This document shows, in pieces, positions 8,863 to 16,678 of a stretch of DNA of 64,000 bases. The stretch is taken from NCBI GenBank assembly GCA_902826815.1, contig CADEGF010000001.1:160640-224639 (forward strand), written 5' to 3'. The stretch comes from an uncultured Mycobacteriaceae bacterium. Lineage in GTDB: Bacteria; Actinomycetota; Actinomycetes; Mycobacteriales; Mycobacteriaceae. The position numbers and the translations under genes were made by a program. Within the stretch, counting starts at the first letter, position 1, and each line of letters starts with the position of its first letter. Under the pieces are notes generated by a model. It was not told the origin of the DNA. It ran no database searches and saw only the letters and a program-made list of their open reading frames with translations.

Positions 8863-9665
8863 CGCGTCGACGGGGTCATCAGCGGCTGCGTCGTCATCGA
8901 CAGGTCATACATCGAGATCGCGGTCACGCTTTCCGACTCCAGCGGTTGCCAGTCCAGGTCACCGAAACCCGTCGACGCGATCACCACCCTGTCCTGGTCG
9001 GTGCGCGCCCAGCGCATGCCGAAGTAATCCTCGAGGTGCTCGGCGGGCAGATCCGCCGCGGTGATCTCGGCGATGTCCTCGTCGGGCAACCGGCTACGGG
9101 CGTGCGCGTGCACGGCGATCATCTGATCCTCGGCGAGTATCAGCGCGTTCAGGCTGGCGGTCGGGAAGATCTCGCGAAGCTGCGATACCGCCCGACGGAC
9201 CGCCTCTGCCAGGTCAGGCGACGAGGCGCGATGCTGGCGGATCAGGCCGAAATACCGTTCGCTGTCCGTGGACCCGACGATCGTGGCTGCGATCTCCGGT
9301 GTCAACAGCTCGTCGAGCTCACCGATGGGTTTGATGGAACCGTTGTGCGCCATGGCAATTCGCTCGGCGAGGAACGGGTGCGAATTCTCCGGGCGCACCG
9401 CGATGCCGGTGGTCGCCCAGCGCAGGTGGACCAGCGTGGCGGCCGACCGCTGGTCGTGGGTCGCCGCGGCGAAGTGCGGATCGTCGGCCCCGGTGCCCGC
9501 CGACACCTCGATGTTCGGGGGGTGACCGGGTAGCCGGACTCGCGCGATGCCCCAGCCGTCGCCGTGGATCTTCGTCAGCGCGACGAAGTCCGCCAAAACG
9601 CGCTCACCGACGGCCTGCGACACCGAAATCGGGGTGGCGGAGACGACACCCAGCAGTCGGCACAT
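8859..9665 (-). CDS. Class II glutamine amidotransferase
   Basis: 268 residues with the nucleophile Cys exposed right after Met (MCRLLGVVSA), followed by KIHGDGWGIARV, LRWATTGIAVRPENSHPF and MAHNGSIKP. These are the Ntn-type glutaminase motifs seen in the YafJ/EgtC group. The protein has no synthase domain, so it is a stand-alone amidohydrolase acting on glutamine or a gamma-glutamyl amide. It is divergent from a glutamine-synthetase-like ligase gene 126 nt away. It could remove gamma-glutamyl groups from intermediates made by that ligase, a role filled by the unrelated PuuD in the E. coli putrescine pathway. That role is inferred from context. Confidence 0.88.
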   Translation of the reverse strand: MCRLLGVVSATPISVSQAVGERVLADFVALTKIHGDGWGIARVRLPGHPPNIEVSAGTGADDPHFAAATHDQRSAATLVHLRWATTGIAVRPENSHPFLAERIAMAHNGSIKPIGELDELLTPEIAATIVGSTDSERYFGLIRQHRASSPDLAEAVRRAVSQLREIFPTASLNALILAEDQMIAVHAHARSRLPDEDIAEITAADLPAEHLEDYFGMRWARTDQDRVVIASTGFGDLDWQPLESESVTAISMYDLSMTTQPLMTPSTR

Positions 9666-9693
9666 GGCTGAACCCCTTCGTCGGACCCATATC

Positions 9694-9757
9694 TGAAATT
9701 TAATGAATCAATCCTCTAGCGCAGATCTTAGAGATTATGAAACATTTATGACATATT
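9694..9757. promoter_or_regulatory. AT-rich divergent control region of the amine cluster
   Basis: Within a very GC-rich neighbourhood this stretch is strongly AT-rich and carries ATGA-starting repeats: ATGAATCA, ATGAAACA and ATGACATA, spaced about 29 and 11 nt. It lies between the amidotransferase gene and the ligase gene and is the likely site of both promoters and of an RpiR operator. A GAGGAGG ribosome site at 9781-9787 precedes the ligase ATG. No exact RpiR consensus can be claimed by eye. Confidence 0.5.
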
Positions 9758-9791
9758 CGGCTCGCACACTCGTGACGTACGAGGAGGTTCA

Positions 9792-11111
9792 ATGCCGCTG
9801 CCCAAGGACGTCGAGGAACTGCGCGCGCAGGGCGTCGGCCTCGTCGCGGGTTCGATCACCGACCTGGCGGGCGTGACGCGGGCGAAGTACGTGCCACTGC
9901 GCAGGCTCGAGTCCTTTCAACGCGCAGGCATGGGCGTCTCCCCGTCGTGGAGCGTCTTCTGCGTCGACAGCGGTATCGCGTTCACCCCGAACATCGGCGT
10001 GGACGGCGACCTGCGGATCCGCATCGATCCCGCCGACCTGCGACTGATCGACGACGGCATCGTCTGGGCGCCGGGTGACCTCACCCAACAGCACGGCGAG
10101 GCCGCGGATCTGTGCACACGCTCGCTGCTCAAGGGCCTCGAAGCAGCCCTGAGTGCAAAGGGTCTGACCGCGCTGATCGGCGCGGAGCTCGAGTGCACGA
10201 TGCTGTCTGCCGACGCGGGCCACGCATCGACCGACCCGTGGTCGCCGTACAGTGTGCGCACCTCGCTGGACCGGTCGGCGTTCCTCGTCGACCTGGCCCG
10301 GGCGGCCGAGCGCGCCGAGCTGCCGGTCGAGCAGATCCACACCGAATACGGCCACGATCAACTCGAGGTCTCCCTCGCGCCGTCCAGCCCGGTCGCCGCC
10401 GTCGACACCGTCGCGGCGACCCGCATCGTGATCGGTCGGGCGGCCGCCAGGCACGGCTTGCGCATTTCCTTCTCCCCCGTGCCGTTCGCAGGGGAGGCGG
10501 GCAACGGCGCCCACCTGCACCTGTCGATTGCCGACGGCGATGGGCCGCTGTTCTCCGGCGGCGACGGCCCACACGGCATGCGATCCGCGGGCGGGTCGGC
10601 GATCGCCGGGGTACTACAGACACTGCCCGACCTCCTCGGCGTTTACGCGGGCTCGGTGCTGTCATCTGCACGGCTGCGGCCCGGCAACTGGGCGGGTGCG
10701 GCGCAGTGCTGGGGCCTGGAAAACCGCGAAGCCGCACTGCGTTTCGTCGCCGCCACCCCTGGCACCCCGCACGGTGCCAACATGGAGCTCAAACTGATCG
10801 ACCCGAGCGCCAACCCCTATCTCGCGGCCGTGTCGTTCCTCGGCAGCGCGCTGCTCGGCATCGACCAGGCTCTCGAGTTGCCCGCCGAAGTGCCCAAGGA
10901 CCCGGCCAAGGCGGCGCAGCCACCGCCGATGCTGCAGACCGATCAGCAGACGGTGATCAAGGCGTTGGAGACCTCACTGATAGCCGCCGACCTGCTGTCC
11001 GCGTCGGTGATCGAAGGGCTGGTCGCGGTGCGCAGCCACGAGATCACCACCTACGGAGACCGGCCACCGGCCGAAACCGCGCAGGCCCTGCGCCTGGCGT
11101 GGAGCTGTTGA
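9792..11111 (+). CDS. Glutamine-synthetase-like gamma-glutamyl ligase (GlnA-type, FluG-like)
   Basis: 439-residue class I glutamine-synthetase fold. The metal/substrate motif EYGHDQLEVSL and the conserved loop GEAGNGAHLHLS are visible, as is the C-terminal MELKLIDPSANPYLA segment. The strong ribosome site GAGGAGG fixes the start. In place, it heads an operon of permease, aminotransferase and amidohydrolase, with an amidotransferase and RpiR regulator divergent. This context fits a ligase that gamma-glutamylates an amine for catabolism (as PuuA or the GlnA2-4 paralogues of actinobacteria do) rather than ammonia assimilation. The amine substrate is not evident. I did not see the adenylylation-site region of true GlnA1. 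Confidence 0.88.
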   Translation: MPLPKDVEELRAQGVGLVAGSITDLAGVTRAKYVPLRRLESFQRAGMGVSPSWSVFCVDSGIAFTPNIGVDGDLRIRIDPADLRLIDDGIVWAPGDLTQQHGEAADLCTRSLLKGLEAALSAKGLTALIGAELECTMLSADAGHASTDPWSPYSVRTSLDRSAFLVDLARAAERAELPVEQIHTEYGHDQLEVSLAPSSPVAAVDTVAATRIVIGRAAARHGLRISFSPVPFAGEAGNGAHLHLSIADGDGPLFSGGDGPHGMRSAGGSAIAGVLQTLPDLLGVYAGSVLSSARLRPGNWAGAAQCWGLENREAALRFVAATPGTPHGANMELKLIDPSANPYLAAVSFLGSALLGIDQALELPAEVPKDPAKAAQPPPMLQTDQQTVIKALETSLIAADLLSASVIEGLVAVRSHEITTYGDRPPAETAQALRLAWSC

Positions 11112-11148
11112 CCACTCGAACCCAGATCTGTAAGAGAAGGAGACGGCG

Positions 11149-12639
11149 ATGACCACAGATACCCCGGCCGGAGCGTCGGAAGAGGTCGATCAGATCCCGC
11201 GGCGTCAGCTGCCCTTCTGGGTGGCGCTGGCCCTGTCGGTCGCCCTCGTCGGGCCGACCCTGGCGATGTCGGGCAACGGGCAGGGCCTGATCGGCACCGT
11301 GGGGAAGTCCATCCCCCTGGTGTTTCTCATCGGGCTCGTCGGCGTATCGCTGGTCGGCTACAGCTTCGTCCGGCTGACCCGCCATCTCAACCACGCCGGG
11401 TCGTCGTACGGCTTGGTCGGCGGCACCATCGGGCCGCGGGCCGGGTTCTTCGCAGGCTTCGCGATGCTCGGCGCGTATTGGATGTTCTCGATCGGCACTC
11501 TCGCGTTGACCGCCGCCTTCACCAACGCTTTCATCGGCGAGCTGCAGCCCGACAGCGAAACCCCTTATCAGCCACCGTGGCTGGTGATCGTCCTGATCGC
11601 CGTCGTGATCTCGTTCCTCCTCGCTGGCCGTGATATCAGGCTGCTGGCCAAGGTCCTGCTGGCCATCGAGGGCCTCGGCATCCTGGCCATGGTCGTGCTC
11701 GTCGTCGTGATCTTCGCGAAGGGCGGTGCGCCGTCGACGGGTATCGACTTCTCGGTGTTCTCCTTCTCCGGCGGCGTCGAGCCATCCGCAGTGCTCGCGG
11801 GCGTCGTCGCCGCGTTCCTGTCCTGGGCAGGCTTCGAGGCGTGCGCATCGATGGGCGAGGAGACCGACAACCCGGGACGCAACATCCCGCGGGCCCTGGC
11901 GGGCACGCTGCTGCTGACCGGCGTCCTGTTCGTCGTCGTGATGTTCGCCCAGGTCAACGGCTTCGGCACCGACCAGGCCGGGCTGGACGCATTCCAGAAT
12001 TCGGGAAACACGTTGGGCGACTTGGGCGGAACCTACGTCGGCCAATGGTTCGGCCTTGTGGTCATCTTCACCGCGATCGTGTCGGCGTTCGGGTGCCACC
12101 TGGCCACGTCGGCGACGTCGGGGCGGATGCTGTACGCGTTCGCGCGTGACGGGTTCGGGCCGAAGGCGCTCGCGCACATCCACGCCGCGACCGGCGGGCC
12201 ACGCCGCGCCACCTGGTTGGTGGTGATCGTCGCAGTGGTGGTGAACGTGATCTGCGCGGCGGCCGGCTGGCCCGATATGGGCACCGGCAACGACGCGATC
12301 GACACCTACTTCCTGTTCGCCGTCGCCGGTTCGGTGTGCCTGATGGTGTGCTACCTGCTGGTGGAGATTGCCGCAGCATGGTTCGTCGGCGCACCCAAGT
12401 TCCTCGACGTGCACGGGGGCAAGGGCAAGGTGCCCGGTCTCGTACTCCCGATACTCGGCGCGGTGGTGATCGTGGTCGTGTTGTGGTTCAACGTGAAGGA
12501 CGCTGAAACTGCCACCGCGGCACCGCTACTCGGGCTGTACTGGTGCGTGATCGGGTTGGTCATCGCGCTTGCGGCGTCCGGCATCGCCAAACGTGTCGGC
12601 GAATCTCTGTCGGCCGAGTTGAACCTGAAGGCACAGTGA
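11149..12639 (+). CDS. APC superfamily amino acid/amine permease
   Basis: 496-residue membrane protein with about 12 hydrophobic segments and no ATPase. The start of the first helix, PFWVALALSVALVGPTLAMSGNGQGL, and the conserved TSATSGRMLYAFARDGFGP loop are typical of APC transporters. It lies 37 nt after the ligase gene, behind an AAGGAGA ribosome site, and its stop overlaps the aminotransferase GTG (GTGA). It probably imports the amine or amino acid processed by the cluster. The exact substrate cannot be read from sequence. Confidence 0.9.
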   Translation: MTTDTPAGASEEVDQIPRRQLPFWVALALSVALVGPTLAMSGNGQGLIGTVGKSIPLVFLIGLVGVSLVGYSFVRLTRHLNHAGSSYGLVGGTIGPRAGFFAGFAMLGAYWMFSIGTLALTAAFTNAFIGELQPDSETPYQPPWLVIVLIAVVISFLLAGRDIRLLAKVLLAIEGLGILAMVVLVVVIFAKGGAPSTGIDFSVFSFSGGVEPSAVLAGVVAAFLSWAGFEACASMGEETDNPGRNIPRALAGTLLLTGVLFVVVMFAQVNGFGTDQAGLDAFQNSGNTLGDLGGTYVGQWFGLVVIFTAIVSAFGCHLATSATSGRMLYAFARDGFGPKALAHIHAATGGPRRATWLVVIVAVVVNVICAAAGWPDMGTGNDAIDTYFLFAVAGSVCLMVCYLLVEIAAAWFVGAPKFLDVHGGKGKVPGLVLPILGAVVIVVVLWFNVKDAETATAAPLLGLYWCVIGLVIALAASGIAKRVGESLSAELNLKAQ

Positions 12640-13943
12640 GCACGCTCTACGAACGCGACGAAGCCACGATCGCAGGCATCGAGAAGCTGCGGTTCTTCCC
12701 GCTCGAGGTGGTGTCGGGACACGGCTCGACGTTGGTCGATCCCCAGGGTCGCGAACTGCTCGACCTTTCGGCCACCTGGACGGCATGCGGGCTCGGCCAC
12801 GGCCATCCCGCCGTCGCCGAGGCGGTCAGCAGGGCGGTCCGCACGGCGCCAGGCGCGGGCGGGCTCTCGGCGGTGCATCCCGATTCTGTTGGCCTCGCCG
12901 AAGATCTGCTGGCCCTGGTGCCAGGAAGCGGGGAACGGCGAGTCTATCTGGGCCATGCGGGATCTGACGCCAACGACGTCGCGCTGCGGGCCTGCCGACA
13001 CGCGACGGGAAAACGTACGGTGATCGCGTTCGAGCACAGCTATCACGGCGGCGTCGGCGTCGCGATGGGCGTCTCGGGCGTGCACGTCGACGCGGGAGCA
13101 CCACCCGACGCCGACGTGGTGTTCCTGCCGTACCCCAACCCCTTCCGGCCGTCGGCCGCGGGTATCGACGCTGACGTCGCCGAATGCCTGAACCTAGCCG
13201 AGAAGCACCTTGCGACCGGATCCATCGCCTGTCTGATCGTCGAGCCGATCCTGTCCGACGGTGGCCTCGTGGTCCCGCCCGACGGCTTCCTCGCACAGTT
13301 GCACGACCGCTGCCGCGCCAACGGGGTGCCGATGATCTGCGACGAGGTCAAGATGGGCCTGGGCCGCCCCGGCACCATGCACGCCTTCGAGCACGACAAC
13401 GTGGTGCCCGACATCGTGACGTTCGGGAAGGTGCTCGGCGGCGGCCTGCCGCTTTCTGCGGCGGTCGGCCCGGCGGCGATTCTCGACGAACCGCCCGCCG
13501 CGGCCCTGCTCACCACCGCCGGAAACCCAGTGTGCACGGCGGCGGGGCGGGCGGTGCTGGCCACCATCGTCGCCGAAGGTCTGGTTGGCCGCGCAGCGAA
13601 AATCGGTGCGGCTCTTGCCGATGCACTGCGGGGACTGGCCGGGTCCCCGGGCTCCGACCGCATCGGCGAGGTGCGCGGCCGCGGTCTCGCGATCGGACTC
13701 GAGCTTGTCGACCCGCAGACCGGTGACCGCGATCCGCGCTTCGCCGCACAAGTGGTCTACCGTGCGTGGGAGCTGGGGGCCGTTGTCTTCTACGTAGGTG
13801 GGAATGTTCTGGAGATCACCCCGCCGCTGGTGCTCTCCGAGGACGAGGCCGCACGCGCCGCCGCCATCCTCGGCGACGCCATCGCCGACGCCGCCGCAGG
13901 GAAGGTCGATGCAGAGGAGGTCGCGCGCTATGCCGGTTGGTGA
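12636..13943 (+). CDS. Class III pyridoxal-phosphate aminotransferase
   Basis: 435 residues from a GTG start (STLYERDEATIAGIEKLRFF), chosen because it overlaps the permease stop by 4 nt. A longer in-frame reading upstream is only permease sequence in another frame. Class III features include GHAGSDANDVALRACRHATG, the Asp in MICDEVKMGLGRPG, and the PLP-binding Lys in TFGKVLGGGLPLSAAVG. The family covers omega-amino acid, 4-aminobutyrate and dialkylglycine transaminases. In this operon it would remove the amino group of the imported compound or of a product released after gamma-glutamyl processing. The C-terminal 14 nt overlap the amidohydrolase start. Confidence 0.9.
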   Translation: MSTLYERDEATIAGIEKLRFFPLEVVSGHGSTLVDPQGRELLDLSATWTACGLGHGHPAVAEAVSRAVRTAPGAGGLSAVHPDSVGLAEDLLALVPGSGERRVYLGHAGSDANDVALRACRHATGKRTVIAFEHSYHGGVGVAMGVSGVHVDAGAPPDADVVFLPYPNPFRPSAAGIDADVAECLNLAEKHLATGSIACLIVEPILSDGGLVVPPDGFLAQLHDRCRANGVPMICDEVKMGLGRPGTMHAFEHDNVVPDIVTFGKVLGGGLPLSAAVGPAAILDEPPAAALLTTAGNPVCTAAGRAVLATIVAEGLVGRAAKIGAALADALRGLAGSPGSDRIGEVRGRGLAIGLELVDPQTGDRDPRFAAQVVYRAWELGAVVFYVGGNVLEITPPLVLSEDEAARAAAILGDAIADAAAGKVDAEEVARYAGW

Positions 13944-15117
13944 GGTTGCCGACGTCTTCGACGGCGTCGAGGACCGGGTGCCCCAACGGTTGGCCGACCA
14001 TATCCGCGGCATCCAGCTCGTCGACCATCACGTGCACGGCGCGTTCAACAAACCCGTCGACCGGGCCGCGTTCGAGGCGTCGATCAACGAGGGCTCAACC
14101 GATCCGGTCCCGGACTTCATGACGATGTTCGACTCACCGCTCGGGCTTGCGATCCGACGTTGGTGCGCACCGGTTTTGGGACTGGAAGCACACACATCCG
14201 CCGAAGACTACTGGGCGCGACGCAGCGAGCTCGGGCCCGACGAGCTGACCACCGCGATGCTGGCGCGGGCAGGCGTTTCGCGCTGGGTGGTGGACACCGG
14301 GTTCAAGGGTGACCTGCTCACCACCCCAGAGCAGATGGCCGATCTGAGCAGCAGGCCGGCGTCGTCAATCCTGCGTCTGGAGCGGCTCACCGAGGACCTG
14401 CTCGAAGGAGGGACCACCGATCCCGTCGACTTCCCCGACGCGTTCCGATCGGCGCTGCAGCAGGCGGTGGACTCGCCGGACGTCGTCGGCACCAAGACGA
14501 TCGTCGCGTACCGGACCGGATTCGACATCGACTGGTCACGCCCGACCGATATGACGGTGGTCGACAACGCCACCGCTATCCGCGCGCAGGGCAACGATTT
14601 ACGGGTCGACAGCCCGGTGCTGATCGCGTTCGGCGTGCACGCGGCAGCCGAGCACGGGCTGCCGCTGCAGGTACACGTCGGGTTCGGCGACCGGGACCTC
14701 GATCTGAACCGGACCGACCCGCTGTTGCTGCTGCCGTTGCTGCGAACCATGGCGTCCGTGCCGGTGCTGCTGCTGCACTGCTATCCGTTCCACCGGCAGG
14801 CCGGCTATCTCGCCCAGGCCTTCGACAACGTGAATTTCGATGTGGGCCTTGCCATCAACTATCTCGGCAGTCGGGCGACATCGCTGGTCGCCGAGGCACT
14901 CGACACCGCACCGTTCGCCAAACAGCTGTACTCCTCTGATGCGTTCGGGCCGCCGGAACTACACCTGCTCGGCGCAGTGCTGTGGCGGCGCGCCATGGGG
15001 CTCGTCCTCGGCGAGTGGGTCCGCAGTGGCGACTGCGGCGAAGCTGATGCGATCGCCATCGTCGACATGATCGGCGTGCACAACGCCGAACGGGTCTACG
15101 GTCTCCAGGGCCTCTAG
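13930..15117 (+). CDS. Amidohydrolase family 2 protein, FluG N-domain type
   Basis: 395-residue TIM-barrel metal hydrolase. The metal-binding HxH appears in VDHHVHGAF. Later signatures are LQVHVGFGDRDLDLNR, VLLLHCYPFHRQAGYLA, and the Asp in QLYSSDAFGPPE. In fungal FluG and plant NodGS-type proteins this domain is fused to a glutamine-synthetase domain; here the two are separate genes of one operon. A hydrolytic or decarboxylating action on an amide or ring of the cluster's substrate is plausible. The ATG at 13930 overlaps the aminotransferase end by 14 nt. Its stop codon shares a CTAG with the convergent esterase gene. Confidence 0.87.
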   Translation: MPVGEVADVFDGVEDRVPQRLADHIRGIQLVDHHVHGAFNKPVDRAAFEASINEGSTDPVPDFMTMFDSPLGLAIRRWCAPVLGLEAHTSAEDYWARRSELGPDELTTAMLARAGVSRWVVDTGFKGDLLTTPEQMADLSSRPASSILRLERLTEDLLEGGTTDPVDFPDAFRSALQQAVDSPDVVGTKTIVAYRTGFDIDWSRPTDMTVVDNATAIRAQGNDLRVDSPVLIAFGVHAAAEHGLPLQVHVGFGDRDLDLNRTDPLLLLPLLRTMASVPVLLLHCYPFHRQAGYLAQAFDNVNFDVGLAINYLGSRATSLVAEALDTAPFAKQLYSSDAFGPPELHLLGAVLWRRAMGLVLGEWVRSGDCGEADAIAIVDMIGVHNAERVYGLQGL

Positions 15118-16460
15118 ACCACACCGCTGGTCGCGGGGCGCAGCCGGGCGATGATGCCGTCGAGGTCGATGGCGAACTGATCGGGCCGGAAGACGTGGCC
15201 GCCGGGCACCTCGTGCCGTTCATGCGGGATGCCGGCCTCGCTGAGCTTCTCCCCGAATTCGCGTTGGCCGGCAAGCACCTGGGTCTCCTGCACGGTGTCG
15301 AACCAGTTGACCGGGTCCGGACTGGTGCCCGCGACGAGGAAGATCCGCTTGTTGCGGTAGCTGTCGATGCGCTCGACCGGGTTGTCGGCGCTGACCCTGG
15401 CCTCGTCCCACGGCACGCCGTAGACCGTGGCGCCGCCCAGTTCCACGACCGCCGAGCTCAAGTTTGCCCAATGCACGACGAGGCCGGAGTCGCGCCGCAG
15501 GCTCGCCGGGCCGGAATGGGCACTCACCGAGGCGAAGTGGCCGTAATACTTGGCCGCGTACTTCAGCGCACCGAACCCACCCATCGAGAACCCGCCGACT
15601 GCGCGGCCGTCGTACTCGGCGTACGTTCGGAAATTCGCCTCGATCCACGGGATCAGCTGGGCGATGTGGAACGTCTCCCAGTTCCGTGGGCCGACGAACG
15701 AGCCGACCGGGTTGGAGTACCAGCCCGCCTGCCCGCCGTCAGGCATCACGACGATGATCGGCTTTCCGGCGGTCCAACCGCGGATGCCCAGAAAGTCGAA
15801 CTGGCGGAAGTCCGCGGCACCGCCGTGGAGCATGTAGAGGACGGGATAGCGGAGTCCGCTGGTGCGGTAGTCATCGGGAAGCAGGACGTTGACGCCAGGA
15901 TTCCAGCCGATCGCAGGGGTTTGGAACCGGTAGTACCACAGGCGAGGGTCGTTCTCGTTGCGGTCCACGATCGTCAGGCCGAACCCGTCGCTGCGCCCCG
16001 CGAATATGACAAGCGCCTGCCCGACGCCGATGACGGCGGGATCGGCGATGTCGTTGACGGTGGCGATCGGCGGATACAACGCGGCGTCACCATAGAAGCG
16101 CGCGGCCAACGCCGACATCGTGTCCCCGGCAACAGTCGTGTATACCGTGATCTCCGGGATGATCAGCCGTTGCCCGACATCGATGACGTCCGGATCGGCG
16201 ATCCCGCTGGCGGTGGCGATCAGCCGGTACAGCTCCGCGTCACCATAGAAGCGCAACGCCAACGCCGACAGCGTGTCCCCAGCGACAACCGTGTATCTCG
16301 TGAAGTCGGGAAGTATCAGGCGCTGCCCGACATCGATGACGTCGGGATCGGCGATTCCGTTTGCGGTGGCGATCAGCCGGTGCAGTTCCGCGTCACCATA
16401 GAAGCGCAACGCCAATGCCCACAGCGTTTCCCCCGCGACGATCGTATGTGTTCTGACCAT
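15114..16460 (-). CDS. Esterase (antigen-85/esterase-D-like fold) with three N-terminal LysM repeats
   Basis: 448 residues. Residues 6-158 are three LysM repeats of 51 residues each (T(I/V)VAGxTLxALALRFYGDA...). Residues 165-440 form an alpha/beta-hydrolase of the putative-esterase family with nucleophile Ser in GGFSMGGFGALKYAAKYYG, an upstream LHGG oxyanion motif and a C-terminal catalytic His in VPGGHVFRPDQF. LysM repeats bind peptidoglycan or chitin-type glycans, so a cell-wall-attached esterase is the natural guess. But there is no signal peptide or Tat motif: the first LysM begins at residue 6. Either export is unconventional, the start is misjudged, or LysM acts inside the cell. It is convergent with the amidohydrolase gene. 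Confidence 0.9.
   Translation of the reverse strand: MVRTHTIVAGETLWALALRFYGDAELHRLIATANGIADPDVIDVGQRLILPDFTRYTVVAGDTLSALALRFYGDAELYRLIATASGIADPDVIDVGQRLIIPEITVYTTVAGDTMSALAARFYGDAALYPPIATVNDIADPAVIGVGQALVIFAGRSDGFGLTIVDRNENDPRLWYYRFQTPAIGWNPGVNVLLPDDYRTSGLRYPVLYMLHGGAADFRQFDFLGIRGWTAGKPIIVVMPDGGQAGWYSNPVGSFVGPRNWETFHIAQLIPWIEANFRTYAEYDGRAVGGFSMGGFGALKYAAKYYGHFASVSAHSGPASLRRDSGLVVHWANLSSAVVELGGATVYGVPWDEARVSADNPVERIDSYRNKRIFLVAGTSPDPVNWFDTVQETQVLAGQREFGEKLSEAGIPHERHEVPGGHVFRPDQFAIDLDGIIARLRPATSGVV
15987..16445 (-). repeat. Three tandem 153-bp repeats encoding LysM modules
   Basis: Three direct copies with a 153-nt period encode the LysM modules. Long stretches are nearly identical at DNA level, for example the block encoding RFYGDAEL and the block encoding IADPDVIDVGQRLI. 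The third copy is the most diverged. This points to recent tandem duplication and possible copy-number variation between strains. Confidence 0.85.
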
Positions 16461-16678
16461 TCGTTCACCCCTTCAGTTGCCAACAATTGTAGGCGCCCAA
16501 AGGCGTGAAACGATTGACTTGCAAGGCATTACAGACACCCGCGAACAATCCAGCAATCGAAGACGGGATATTGCAGCGTCGACCGCGGCGGCGACAAAAC
16601 AAAGCGGTGGTGGCGTTATTGGGGTTCGCGCCGCTGATCGCATCCGGCGACTGTCAGAACCTGCAAATCGTCAGCGGG

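Noticed and set aside
11044-12414. 456-codon minus-strand open frame
   Set aside because: Shadow of the APC permease; low-complexity composition with no recognisable domain, typical of antisense frames in GC-rich DNA.
16461-16678. A possible gene between the LysM-esterase and lpqI
   Set aside because: Only short frames without ribosome sites or recognisable sequence; about 218 nt in which I see nothing definite.
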